In this document: positions 52,159 through 61,105 of the stretch, piece by piece | How the letters are laid out: every line of letters starts with the position of its first letter | How positions within the stretch are numbered: the first letter of the stretch is position 1 | Origin: an uncultured Collinsella sp. | Lineage (GTDB): Bacteria; Actinomycetota; Coriobacteriia; Coriobacteriales; Coriobacteriaceae | Direction of reading: 5' to 3' | Assembly (NCBI GenBank): GCA_958445065.1 | Contig: CAUCQW010000005.1 | Coordinates: 52,424 to 116,423 of the forward strand | DNA length: 64,000 nt | The notes under the pieces: generated by a model | The model's database searches: none | What the model was told of the DNA's origin: nothing | The model's input: only the letters and a program-made list of their open reading frames with translations | Position numbers and translations under genes: made by a program

Positions 52159-52875
52159 TTAGAACAGGAGGGCGTAGATGACGGCGATGACGACGGAGGG
52201 GAGCATATTGGCCGTGCGGAAGGTCTGAGGACGGATGAGGTTGACGCCGACGCAGAAGATGAGCATGGAGCCTACGAGCGAAAGGCTGTCGAGGGCTGCC
52301 GTAGTCATGATGGGGGAGAGTGCGCCGGCAAACAGCGTGATCGTCCCCTGGAACACGGCGACGGGCAGGGCGGAGAAAATGCAGCCGCGGCCAAGCGACG
52401 CCGTCATGGTGCAGACGATGATGCAGTCCAGCGCGCCCTTGAGGGCAAGCGTGGACCAGTCGCCGAGCAGGCCGTCCTGGATCGATCCCACAATGGCCAT
52501 AGCGCCGATACACACGGTGAGTGAAGTCGAGACAAAAGCGTTGGTGAACTCGTTATCGCCCTCGCTGCCGGTTTTACGCTTGAGCCATTCGCCAAGGTTC
52601 TCAATGGCGGCCTCCAAGTTGATGGCCTCGCCGATGAGCGAACCGAGCGCAAATGAGACGATGAGCATGGTGGTACCGGTGGTCGCTAGCGCCTTTCCAT
52701 CGATGATGAGCATCTTTTGCATGGTGCCGCCCAGGCCGATAAACAGGACGCACAGCCCCGATGCTTTCATGAGCGTGTCTTGGATGCGCGGTGTAATGAA
52801 GCGACCGCCCGCTAATCCCAAAAGACCGCCCGCAACTAAAAGCACAACGTTGATGATTGTTCCCAAGCCCGGCAT
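52159..52875 (-). CDS. DUF554 membrane protein (YqgA-like)
   Basis: A 238-residue membrane protein with about seven hydrophobic segments and many Gly residues (GTIINVVLLVAGGLLGLAGG at the start). The start is the ATG at 52875 behind AGGAGG. Family function is unknown, though DUF554 proteins are widespread in anaerobes. It appears to stand alone between the TerB unit and the surface-protein cluster. Confidence 0.9.
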   Translation of the reverse strand: MPGLGTIINVVLLVAGGLLGLAGGRFITPRIQDTLMKASGLCVLFIGLGGTMQKMLIIDGKALATTGTTMLIVSFALGSLIGEAINLEAAIENLGEWLKRKTGSEGDNEFTNAFVSTSLTVCIGAMAIVGSIQDGLLGDWSTLALKGALDCIIVCTMTASLGRGCIFSALPVAVFQGTITLFAGALSPIMTTAALDSLSLVGSMLIFCVGVNLIRPQTFRTANMLPSVVIAVIYALLF

Positions 52876-52993
52876 GAGCCCTCCTGTATTGATGCCAACG
52901 TGGCAATCGTAGCAGAACGAAATGCGAGGCACATCGCGACTCATCTAATACGTTATATAAGTGGTGTTAGGAATGATGCGCAGCATTTAAGCC

Positions 52994-54424
52994 TCAGGTG
53001 GTTGTCGGGACATAGGGATAGTATTCAAAGCGCAGTGTCATAAGCCGCTGCGGGAATTCAATAGCCGCGGCGATGATATTGGCATCGCGGGCACGATCAA
53101 ACCCTTCGAGTTCGATCTGATACGAGACGTCTTGCATAATGTCCAGACGTCGCCAGGCTAGAAGTGTGTCGCCATCGAATTCCAGGGTCTTGCTTCCGTT
53201 TGCGGCAACGGCGTATAGACGCAGCTTGGCGGTGGTTGCAGGGTCGACAACTGTGACCTTTTTAATTTCGTTTCGAGTATTCTTGGCGCCCAACAAGGTG
53301 AGCAGTGTTGGGGCCACGACCTCGCCCGATGGCAAAAAGACGACTTCGATGGATTCAGGAAATGCGATGATAGCCGACTTGCGGACGGGCTGATTGGCGG
53401 CGGCAACTTCGATGTTCGCAGCGTCGATGACCTCTGTGTGGTCGAGCGCGGCAAGCACGCAGCAGTTACCTTCATCGATCTCTTGAGGATCAGCAAGCCC
53501 CAGGCTGTCCGCGAGCTCGGGATTGTTTGGATCGGCAGCGGGCTCATTCGGTGCTTCGAAAGAAGCTGGGACGCCGTTTGTCGGCGACGGCGTGTCGCCC
53601 GCACCTGCTTCTTTGACCGCGCTCTCCTCTTGTATGGTTGTGTTGATGGGTTCGTCGTTTGGGGGGAGCGTCTTGGCGTCAAGCGCGGAGGGGAGAATTC
53701 CGATGGCTCCGGATCCGTTCCACTCCATTTCGAGAAGCGCCGGGTCGGCAAGAATGCGTTGCCTGCTTTGCGCGTGGGCATCGATTTCAATAGGGCCTGC
53801 CTCTATCCCTCGTGTAAGACTGAGTGATCCGGCTGGCTTCTCGAAATGAGCGTTTGTGTCCTTGGCGCTGACGGCGTAGAACAGCAGGGACGCTTCTCCC
53901 GCCGCGATGGCATCGGTGCCGGCTTTGGTCAGCCGCAACGATGCCGTGAATGAGAGGGTGGGCTGCGCATCGTCTGCATTCGCGGCGGCGCAGCCCAGAC
54001 ATATACCGCCTCCTTTCTCGAAAAACGTACCGTCGAAGGCGACCTTCGCTCCGTTCGCCGAGTCATCGACCGAAGCGATGTCGATGCGCAGCTCTAAATT
54101 GCATGGATCGCCATCTGCATCGAGCACAACCGAGCGCCACGTGCAGACGGCGCACCCCGCCTGGGAGCCGTTTGCCTTGTTCGAACGCTTGATATCCACG
54201 ACTATCGAGCCGTCCGTATTACGACGAAGGCATCCCGAGGTTGAGATCGCGGCCTGTGCGATCGAAAAACGCTTGCACGCAATGGCGCTCGACGGATTTG
54301 GTGCGGAACTTAGGGCTGCTGGTAAGGAGTCTGCCATGACGGGAGTCGCCCAAGCGGCGACAGGCGTTCCGGTTGCGAGCGCGCCACAGAGTGCGACGAC
54401 GGGCAAAAGGTTCTTCGATGCCAT
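52994..54424 (-). CDS. Secreted protein, probable surface structural component
   Basis: A 476-residue protein with a signal peptide (VALCGALATGTPVAAWA) and no C-terminal anchor. It is Cys-containing in two places (GCAVC, GICLGC) and has a low-complexity middle rich in Pro, Asn and Glu (about residues 255-320). The last part looks beta-rich. I recognise no family. It is the last gene of a five-gene set with an LAQTG-type protein, so it may be exported and displayed with them. The ATG at 54424 follows AAGGAG. Confidence 0.75.
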   Translation of the reverse strand: MASKNLLPVVALCGALATGTPVAAWATPVMADSLPAALSSAPNPSSAIACKRFSIAQAAISTSGCLRRNTDGSIVVDIKRSNKANGSQAGCAVCTWRSVVLDADGDPCNLELRIDIASVDDSANGAKVAFDGTFFEKGGGICLGCAAANADDAQPTLSFTASLRLTKAGTDAIAAGEASLLFYAVSAKDTNAHFEKPAGSLSLTRGIEAGPIEIDAHAQSRQRILADPALLEMEWNGSGAIGILPSALDAKTLPPNDEPINTTIQEESAVKEAGAGDTPSPTNGVPASFEAPNEPAADPNNPELADSLGLADPQEIDEGNCCVLAALDHTEVIDAANIEVAAANQPVRKSAIIAFPESIEVVFLPSGEVVAPTLLTLLGAKNTRNEIKKVTVVDPATTAKLRLYAVAANGSKTLEFDGDTLLAWRRLDIMQDVSYQIELEGFDRARDANIIAAAIEFPQRLMTLRFEYYPYVPTTT

Positions 54425-54442
54425 GGGGTCTCCTTAGCTAAT

Positions 54443-54724
54443 TTAGTGCGGCCTGTCCGTGTTTTGTTTCTGGCTACGTTTGATGTGCAGACCGAGGCCG
54501 GCGGTTCCCGCGCCTGCTGCTGTGGCGCCTGCTGCCAAGAGCCATCGTCTGTCGCCTGTCTGCGCCAACGGTTCTTCGCGGTCGCCGCGGTCGAGCTCCG
54601 AGAGGTCGACCGTCACTTGCGTGGCGGCCTGCGCCTGTTCTTGCTGGGCAAAGGCCATGGCTGGCCCAAACGCTAGGATGCTGACGGCGGCGGCCAGGGC
54701 GACGGCCTTATGCCGTGTGCGCAC
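54443..54724 (-). CDS. Small sortase-type surface protein (LAQTG motif)
   Basis: About 93 residues with a signal peptide (VALAAAVSILAFGPAMA), then a short Gln/Asp-rich mature part, LAQTG at about two-thirds, a hydrophobic segment (LLAAGATAAGAGTAGLGL) and a basic tail (HIKRSQK). This is the layout of a sortase substrate, with LAQTG in place of LPxTG. The start is uncertain: GTG 54724 gives an ordinary signal peptide and overlaps the upstream gene by 17 bases; a longer form to 54763 is possible. No sortase gene is in the window. Confidence 0.7.
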   Translation of the reverse strand: MRTRHKAVALAAAVSILAFGPAMAFAQQEQAQAATQVTVDLSELDRGDREEPLAQTGDRRWLLAAGATAAGAGTAGLGLHIKRSQKQNTDRPH

Positions 54725-55307
54725 CGGGCTCGACCGTCCAGGTGATCGTTGCAACCTGATCACCTTCGCCGGTTACGCGGAAGATGTCGCGCGTGACGCG
54801 GGCGACGTTTCCGCTTGTCTTGAGCTTAATTTTGTCCGTGCCGCCGGCAATGCCCTGGTAGCCCATGTCGAAGGCTGCGTTCTTGGAAAGATCGAGGCCT
54901 GTCTTCTGCATTGCGGCGCTGGCGTTCTGGAGTGCGCCGTCGGGGCCGACCTTAAAGTCGATGGAGTTCTGTGCGGTTCCGGCCTTGGCGTCGGCAGCAA
55001 TGGTCCAGGTGTTCATGGCGTCGATCTTCATGTTGGTGACATGGATGCCGTAGGCCGAATGATTGTCGATGGTGGTCGCGTCTTCTGAGGGGCCCTGAAG
55101 CGTGCCGTCGGCCTTGGCGACGAAGGGAATAACCGTCGGAACTTTGAACTCAACGTTGTCGATCTCGGTCCTGACCATTACTTTCGTGGTTCCAACGCGC
55201 CCGGCTGCCATAGCTGGCGTCGGGGCCGCGCCCATTGCGAGCGCGAGCGCGAGCCCTGCGCCCACGACGAGCGCTCTGGCTCCGTTCATGTTCCTGATGA
55301 TGTCCAT
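54708..55307 (-). CDS. Secreted beta-rich protein
   Basis: A 199-residue protein with a signal peptide (ALVVGAGLALALAMGAA, cut near AMA). The mature part is rich in Thr, Val and Ile and looks beta-sandwich-like, without cysteines or an anchor. The late stretch ATITWTVEPG resembles minor surface or WxL-type proteins, but the match is weak. The ATG at 55307 follows AAAGGAAC. It is part of the surface cluster. Confidence 0.75.
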   Translation of the reverse strand: MDIIRNMNGARALVVGAGLALALAMGAAPTPAMAAGRVGTTKVMVRTEIDNVEFKVPTVIPFVAKADGTLQGPSEDATTIDNHSAYGIHVTNMKIDAMNTWTIAADAKAGTAQNSIDFKVGPDGALQNASAAMQKTGLDLSKNAAFDMGYQGIAGGTDKIKLKTSGNVARVTRDIFRVTGEGDQVATITWTVEPGAHTA

Positions 55308-55396
55308 GGTTGTTCCTTTCTATTCGCCGCGGACCGTCCCCGCGATGATTGGACGAATGCTGGTGAATTACGTGCGGTGCCGCGTCGGCCGGAAAG

Positions 55397-55906
55397 CTAG
55401 TTCTCGGCTTGCTCAACCCGTACCTTGACACGTGTCGGATTGCCGTGGCTGTCGAGGGTCTTTGCATCGAGTGCCTGGATCTCGATGTACGCCTCGCCTT
55501 CTTTGATGTCGCCGGCGGGGCACGTTTCGATTGTCTTGCCGGTCTCGACCACACCGGATTCGTACATGGTCTCGTCGTTTTGGATGACGCGGAATCGCTG
55601 GGGAAATTTATTGTCTTGGACGTTTTGCACGTTGACGCGCAGCTTGCCGTCCTCCTGCAGCTGAGCGACCGGTGCGACCGAAATCGTCATCATGTTGTCG
55701 CGGACGATGGCGTCGAGCTCATCTTGGATTTCCTGACGCGTTTTGCCCTCGGCCGTCGTAACCGAAGCGCCCGTCTCGGGTACGGGCTGCGACTGCCAAG
55801 CGTATAGTCCTACGGCGACAAGGGCACAGACGATGGCCAAGCAGGCAACGATGAGCTTCCTGCGATGCCCCAGACCTGCAAAGTGGGGCGGCTTCTTCGC
55901 GCTCAT
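55397..55906 (-). CDS. Single-pass membrane protein with extracytoplasmic domain
   Basis: A 169-residue protein with a basic N-terminus (MSAKKPPHFAGLGHRRK) and one membrane helix (LIVACLAIVCALVAVGLYAW), so the rest lies outside the cell. The exterior part appears beta-rich, with paired phrases such as NVQNVQDNKFPQRFRV and GEAYIEIQAL. It overlaps the upstream gene by the ATGA pattern, indicating coupling. It may anchor or organise the secreted partners in this cluster; I recognise no family. Confidence 0.78.
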   Translation of the reverse strand: MSAKKPPHFAGLGHRRKLIVACLAIVCALVAVGLYAWQSQPVPETGASVTTAEGKTRQEIQDELDAIVRDNMMTISVAPVAQLQEDGKLRVNVQNVQDNKFPQRFRVIQNDETMYESGVVETGKTIETCPAGDIKEGEAYIEIQALDAKTLDSHGNPTRVKVRVEQAEN

Positions 55907-56199
55907 GCGGCATCCTTGGCGGTATAGACGCGCGCAAAGGTGGACGGGTCCGCTCCAAAGAGCATGTGAAGCATCAGACGGCGCGAGTAGACGAGCTCGT
56001 CGAAGTCGGGAGGGAGCTCGATGTCGTGGATATGCGCGATGTGGTGGGCGAGCGCCGAGAACGACTCGGGGTCGCAGATCACATCGGTGGTAACGTGGTA
56101 GACCGTCGTATCGGGGAATGCCTCTTCGTCGAAAGGCAGGAGATGGGGATCGTCGTCGACTTCGATGGCGATGCCGTACTGGGGCCAGTAATATGCCAT
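55903..56199 (-). CDS. Hypothetical protein, first gene of the surface cluster
   Basis: A 98-residue soluble protein with a good ribosome binding site (GGGAGG). It opens MAYYWPQYGIAIEVDDDPH, which faintly recalls the Glu-x-Asp stretch of DUF559-type nuclease folds, but the later catalytic parts are not clear. It overlaps the membrane protein gene by four bases. No assignment is made. Confidence 0.7.
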   Translation of the reverse strand: MAYYWPQYGIAIEVDDDPHLLPFDEEAFPDTTVYHVTTDVICDPESFSALAHHIAHIHDIELPPDFDELVYSRRLMLHMLFGADPSTFARVYTAKDAA

Positions 56200-56544
56200 G
56201 GGAACCTCCCTGCTTCTGGGCCAAAACTTCTATCGGTTTTGGCTGTCGACGCCGACCTTATCAGCCGCTACTTGACCAATTTCTGACCAAATGCTTGACG
56301 GATTGGCGTCTCCGCAGGTAAAAGGCGGCAAAAAATACTCCAACTTTTTTCGAGCGACAATCGCGCGGTCGGCGACGGCGGGGCCATATGTGTCAAAAGC
56401 ATCGTCTGCCGAGGAAATCAAGCCGCTCGCCGAATTGCACGAACGTAAAAAACGCCAATTATGGAGACGGTCTCGAACACGTCGACGAAACGATGCGGTA
56501 ACATCTCCCTGCAAACACTGTAGTTAGCTAAAGGGGGAGTTCGC
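56200..56544. other. Promoter region of lactate dehydrogenase operon
   Basis: This 345-base gap has spaced copies of TTGACCAA, TGACCAA and TTGACGG at 56272-56301, which may bind a regulator. A 78-codon frame at 56291-56527 has a protein-like middle (GKKYSNFFRATIARSATAG) but no ribosome binding site; it could be a relic or a repeat fragment. No firm gene is seen. Confidence 0.4.
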
Positions 56545-58146
56545 GTGTCTGCAACCATCAAACCCTTCACCGACGAGTTCGAAGAGTATGGCCGCGATGA
56601 ATCTCGCGCATCGGGCGAGGCCTCGAGCATCTCGTTTCCGACAACGGAAAACGAGGTCCGTGCCATTTTGGAAAAGCTCCATGCCGAGCGTGTTCCGGTA
56701 ACGGTTCAGGGCGCCCGAACCGGCCTTGCCGCCGGCGCCGTGCCCCACGGCGGGCATATCCTCAATACTTCCCGTATGAATCGCTATTTGGGCCTTCGCC
56801 GCGATGAACAAGGCCAATTTCTGCTGCGCGTGGAGCCGGGCGTTGTGCTCTCGGAGCTGCGCAAGCAGCTGAGCAAGAAGGTGCTGCCGACCGCTGGTTG
56901 GGACCAGGCATCGCTTGAGGCCTACGAGGAGTTCCAAGAGGCTCCCGAGCAGTTTTTTCCCACCGATCCCACCGAGGCGTCTGCCTGTCTGGGCGGCATG
57001 GCGGCATGTAACGCCTCCGGTGCCCGCAGCTACGCCTACGGCCCCATGCGCCCACATATCACGGGACTCCACGTCGTGCTGGCTGATGGCGATTTGCTTG
57101 AGCTTCGGCGCGGCGAGGCTTTTGCCCAGGGCCGCCACCTGTCGCTCGTGACGGCAGCGGGCCGTACACTCGAGCTCGATCTTCCCGGCTATACCATGCC
57201 CAAGACAAAAAATGCTTCGGGCTATTTCGTTGCTGACGATATGGATGCCATCGATCTGTTTATCGGTGCGTGTGGCACAATCGGTGTCATCACCGAACTC
57301 GAGATTGCCCTGCAGGTGGCACCCGCGGTCGTTTGGGGCGTGAGCTGCTTCTTCGACAGCGAAGACAAGGCCGTGTCCTTCACCGATTCTGTGCGTCCCG
57401 TCCTGTCCCATGCGGCTGCCATCGAGTACTTCGATGCTGGCGCCCTGGATATTCTACGTCGCCAGCGCGAGCAGTCGACGGCGTTTGCCTCGCTGCCTGC
57501 GCTCGACAAAGACGCCAAGGTCTGTGTCTACGTGGAGCTCGACTGCGACGACGAAGCCCAGGCGACTGAGGAGCTGTATCACTTGGGGTGGGTACTGGAG
57601 CTTGCGGGCGGCAGTGACGATGCGACATGGGTCGCGCGCACCGAGGTCGATCGCGAGTGTCAGCGATTCTTCCGCCATGCGGTGCCCGAGAGCGTCAACA
57701 TGCTCATCGACGAGCGCCGCCGCATGGATCCCACCATCACCAAACTGGGTTCGGACATGTCGGTGCCCAACGCGCACTTGGCCGATGTTATCGCCCTCTA
57801 TCGCCGCACGCTGGCGGAAAGTGGGCTTGAATCTGCCGCCTGGGGGCATATCGGTAACAACCATCTGCATGTGAACATTCTGCCGCGCGATGCACAGGAT
57901 TATCGCCGCGGCGCAGAACTCTTTGCCCAGTGGGCTTCCGAGGTCACGGCCATGGGCGGTGCCGTCTCCGCAGAACACGGCGTCGGCAAGATCAAGGCGG
58001 GCTTCTTGGAGACGATGTACGGTCACGAGGCCATGGTCGAGTCGGCGCGGCTCAAGCTCCAGCTCGATCCTGCCGGGCAGCTGGGTCGCGGTAACCTGTT
58101 TTCGGAGAAGCTCTTGGATGAGCTCGTCCAGAAAGGGGGCGCGTGA
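56545..58146 (+). CDS. FAD-linked lactate/2-hydroxyacid dehydrogenase (GlcD/LctD type)
   Basis: A 533-residue flavoprotein. The FAD-binding half has VTVQGARTGLAAGAVPHGG and ACNASGARSYAYG; the C-terminal cap has WGHIGNNHLHVN and ends EHGVGKIK. The start is GTG 56545 behind AAGGGGGAG. It is followed by overlapping etfB and by a ferredoxin-bearing etfA. That is the gene set of the electron-confurcating lactate dehydrogenase of Acetobacterium woodii, which drives lactate oxidation by NAD+ with reduced ferredoxin. Confidence 0.9.
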   Translation: MSATIKPFTDEFEEYGRDESRASGEASSISFPTTENEVRAILEKLHAERVPVTVQGARTGLAAGAVPHGGHILNTSRMNRYLGLRRDEQGQFLLRVEPGVVLSELRKQLSKKVLPTAGWDQASLEAYEEFQEAPEQFFPTDPTEASACLGGMAACNASGARSYAYGPMRPHITGLHVVLADGDLLELRRGEAFAQGRHLSLVTAAGRTLELDLPGYTMPKTKNASGYFVADDMDAIDLFIGACGTIGVITELEIALQVAPAVVWGVSCFFDSEDKAVSFTDSVRPVLSHAAAIEYFDAGALDILRRQREQSTAFASLPALDKDAKVCVYVELDCDDEAQATEELYHLGWVLELAGGSDDATWVARTEVDRECQRFFRHAVPESVNMLIDERRRMDPTITKLGSDMSVPNAHLADVIALYRRTLAESGLESAAWGHIGNNHLHVNILPRDAQDYRRGAELFAQWASEVTAMGGAVSAEHGVGKIKAGFLETMYGHEAMVESARLKLQLDPAGQLGRGNLFSEKLLDELVQKGGA

Positions 58147-58964
58147 AGATGAGCGATTTCCATATGGTGGTGTGCGTCAAGGCCGTGCCGGGCAGCACCG
58201 AGGTCAAGATGGACCCCAAGACCAATACCATCGTGCGCGATGGCAAGCAGGCGGTCATTAATCCCTTTGATGCGAGCGCTTTGGAATGCGCGCTGGCGCT
58301 GAAGGACGACTTTATCGGCTTTGGCATGGATGTGCGCGTGACGGTGGTGTCGATGGGCATCCCCGCGACCGAGTCGCTGCTGCGCGACTGCATCGCTCGA
58401 GGCGCCGACGATGCGCTGCTGCTGACCGATCGCGCCTTTGCAGGTGCCGATACCCTGGCAACCACCTATGCCCTCAAGTGCGGCATCGAGGCGCTCGACG
58501 AGGACTTCGACCTGCTCATCTGCGGCAAGATGGCGGTGGATGGCGATACGGCCCAGATTGGTCCCGAGCTTGCCGGTGCCTTTGATATTCCCTGCGTGAC
58601 CGACGTGAGCTGCGTGCAGAGCGCGGGCTTTACGACCTGTGGCTCGCTGGCGCTCGTTCACGGATGCGATGCCGGCGAGGAGACGGTGTACCTTGAGATG
58701 CCGTGCGCGATGACGACTGCCAAGGAGATTGGCCAGTTGCGTATGCCGAGTATTGCCGGTATTCGCGCGGCGGAGGAGGCGGACGTGCGCGTGGTCAGTG
58801 CCGCCGACGTGAACGCCGACCCCGCGCGTTGCGGTCTTGCCGGGTCGCCGACACAGGTCGTGCGCTCGTTTGTGCCCGACCGTGACCAAACGTGCGAGGC
58901 CGTTGAGGGGACGGCGTCCGAGCAGGCGGCAAAGCTTGCCAAGATTATCGAGGGGATGGCATAG
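58143..58964 (+). CDS. etfB: Electron transfer flavoprotein beta subunit
   Basis: A 273-residue EtfB. The start is GTG 58143, overlapping the dehydrogenase stop by four bases; an ATG two codons on is an alternative. Signature stretches are VVCVKAVPGSTEVKMDPKT, DAINPFD-like INPFDASALECAL, and DLLICGKMAVDGDTAQIGPE. It binds the second flavin and, in bifurcating forms, NAD. Its place between the dehydrogenase and ferredoxin-type EtfA supports an LctBCD-like complex. Confidence 0.93.
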   Translation: MKMSDFHMVVCVKAVPGSTEVKMDPKTNTIVRDGKQAVINPFDASALECALALKDDFIGFGMDVRVTVVSMGIPATESLLRDCIARGADDALLLTDRAFAGADTLATTYALKCGIEALDEDFDLLICGKMAVDGDTAQIGPELAGAFDIPCVTDVSCVQSAGFTTCGSLALVHGCDAGEETVYLEMPCAMTTAKEIGQLRMPSIAGIRAAEEADVRVVSAADVNADPARCGLAGSPTQVVRSFVPDRDQTCEAVEGTASEQAAKLAKIIEGMA

Positions 58965-60170
58965 ATGAGCGGACTGATTATCGATAGCGAAGCCTGTATC
59001 GGCTGCGGTCGCTGCGTTCGCGCCTGTGCCTCGGGCGGCATCGTAGTGGAAGGCGAGCGACCCAGCCGATGCGCCCGCGTAACCGACGGCTGCATCCTAT
59101 GCGGTGGGTGCGTCGACGCCTGCCCTGTCAACGCTATCTCGATCGAGCGTGACGAGGCCGCTGGTGCGGTGGACCTTGATGCATATCGAGACATTTGGGT
59201 ATTCGCGCAGACCGACGAGCACGATACGGTGACTCCCGTTGCCTATGAGCTTATGGGCAAGGGCCGCGAGCTTGCCGATGCTCGCGACTGCCGTCTGGTG
59301 GCACTGATCGGTATGGGTCCCGAGGGTTCTCTCGGCGACCTGGAGCATCTGGTTTGCGCGGGCGCCGACGAAGTCCTGGCCTGTCGCGACGAGCGCCTGC
59401 GCCAAAACGATGCGGAGGTCTACGCCCGCTTGATCTGCGATTTGGTAGCCGAACGCAAACCCGAGGCCATCCTATACGGTGCGACCGCTTTTGGCCGCGA
59501 ACTGGCACCCGGCGTTGCCGTGCGCTTGCAGACGGGCCTTACGGCTGACTGCACCGTACTTTCGATGGATACGGAGACGGGGCTGCTGCAACAGACGCGT
59601 CCGGCGTTTGGCGGCAACCTGATGGCCACCATCGTCTGCCCCAATCATCGTCCCCAGATGGCAACGGTTCGTCCCGGCATCTTTAAGGCGCCCGACTTTG
59701 ACTACGACCGCTCCGGCACGATCACCCAGATATCGCTTGCGGATGATGCTAAGGCTCGTGTCGAGATCTCGATTCCCGCCGAGGAGTGGAGGCAGCAGGC
59801 CTCGATCGCCGATGCCGAGCGCTTGGTCGTGGTGGGCCGCGGCATTGGCTCCAAGAAGAATCTGCCCCTGATGCGAAGGCTCGCCGAGGCTCTGGGAGCC
59901 GAGCTTGGTTGCACGCGACCTGTCGTGGAGGCCGGCTGGTTGGAGTGTCGCCATCAGATTGGCCAGACCGGCGTATCGGTTTCGCCCAAGCTTCTCGTGA
60001 GTATCGGTGTTTCGGGCGCCATCCAGCATCTTGCCGGCATCGGTGGGGCAGAGTGCATTATCGCCATCAACGAGGACCCGGATGCCCCCATCTTTGGTGC
60101 TGCCCAGTACAAGGTTGTCGGCGATGCCGTCGAGGTCGTCGAGGAACTGCTGGCCCAGCTTGAGCGCTAG
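58965..60170 (+). CDS. etfA: Electron transfer flavoprotein alpha subunit with N-terminal ferredoxin domain
   Basis: A 401-residue EtfA carrying two [4Fe-4S] cluster motifs at the N-terminus: C11, C14, C17 with C21, and C43, C46, C49 with C53. The flavin-binding C-terminal part has VGRGIGSKKNLPLM and VSIGVSGAIQHLAGI. The added ferredoxin domain is typical of the bifurcating lactate dehydrogenase EtfA (LctC) and implies ferredoxin as electron donor. It follows etfB by zero bases and ends in a four-base overlap with the convergent HD gene. Confidence 0.93.
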   Translation: MSGLIIDSEACIGCGRCVRACASGGIVVEGERPSRCARVTDGCILCGGCVDACPVNAISIERDEAAGAVDLDAYRDIWVFAQTDEHDTVTPVAYELMGKGRELADARDCRLVALIGMGPEGSLGDLEHLVCAGADEVLACRDERLRQNDAEVYARLICDLVAERKPEAILYGATAFGRELAPGVAVRLQTGLTADCTVLSMDTETGLLQQTRPAFGGNLMATIVCPNHRPQMATVRPGIFKAPDFDYDRSGTITQISLADDAKARVEISIPAEEWRQQASIADAERLVVVGRGIGSKKNLPLMRRLAEALGAELGCTRPVVEAGWLECRHQIGQTGVSVSPKLLVSIGVSGAIQHLAGIGGAECIIAINEDPDAPIFGAAQYKVVGDAVEVVEELLAQLER

Positions 60171-60979
60171 GCGCGCGCCAGCCAGTCGCGCATCTCGTCC
60201 TTAAGGCGGCTCCAAGTCGCCTGCGTGGCGGGGTCGGTAAAGGGCCGCGTAATGCCAAAGGGCGCGTCGAGCAGGCGGTAGATATCGCCCTGCTCGCGCG
60301 CCAGCGTGCGGCTCGCTGGATAGACGAGCTCAAACATAAAGCAGATGAGTCCCACCAGGTAGTCCGCCGGCTCGTTGCGCTCGTCGCGCGCGACGCACCG
60401 ATGCTCGTCAAAGGCGGCAAGCGTCGGTACCGAGAAGCGACTGGCTAGAAACGCGTCCTCATCCACCTTGAGGATGGTATCGACGGTGCTGTCGGCGATG
60501 GTGCGCATAATGTCGATCTTGTCGCCATCGCGCACGATATCGCAGAAGCACCGTGTACGCTCGTCGAGTTGTGCCGGCAGGCGAAAGTCGCTGTGATAGG
60601 CGATGCTCGCTCGGATGAGCTCGTCATGCGCACCGGTTTCGATAAAGTCACGGATGTTTGTCGTGGCGGGTGCATCGGCGGGATTCTCGCCAAAGAGGAC
60701 CTCGATGCCCAGCGCCGCATGGCTCATGCTCTCGGCGTCCTTAAAGGTGTCCCAGCGTCGCAGCTGCTCAAAGCGGCCCATATCGTGTAGCAGGCCGCAA
60801 AGCCATGCCAGGTCAATATCTTCTGACGACCAGCCCTGCTCGCGCGCTACGGCATCGCATGCCTCGGCCACGTGGTACGTATGCTCGATTTTGAGCGCGA
60901 TGCGTGGGTTGGTGGCGTCGTAGGCATCGGTGTAGCTTTTGAAGGCCGCGCGCGCCCGGTCTCGATCGATAGCTGTCAT
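60167..60979 (-). CDS. HD-domain phosphohydrolase
   Basis: A 270-residue HD protein. Metal-binding His and the HD pair are seen in KIEHTYHVAEAC and LCGLLHDMGRF, with a further Asp in IVRDGDKIDIMRT. Such proteins hydrolyse nucleotides or phosphate esters; the substrate is unknown. The ATG at 60979 has a weak AGGAAGT site. It converges on etfA, with a four-base overlap of stop codons. Confidence 0.9.
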   Translation of the reverse strand: MTAIDRDRARAAFKSYTDAYDATNPRIALKIEHTYHVAEACDAVAREQGWSSEDIDLAWLCGLLHDMGRFEQLRRWDTFKDAESMSHAALGIEVLFGENPADAPATTNIRDFIETGAHDELIRASIAYHSDFRLPAQLDERTRCFCDIVRDGDKIDIMRTIADSTVDTILKVDEDAFLASRFSVPTLAAFDEHRCVARDERNEPADYLVGLICFMFELVYPASRTLAREQGDIYRLLDAPFGITRPFTDPATQATWSRLKDEMRDWLARA

Positions 60980-61105
60980 AATGACTTCCTAAAAAGTTGT
61001 GTCTTTCGATCCGGTGGCAATTGTAGGTGAACTCGGTTGCTGTCGGATGATGATTCTGCCGTATCGCTACATGCGGCTCGGAGACCTTGTCAGGATGAGA
61101 AGCGT

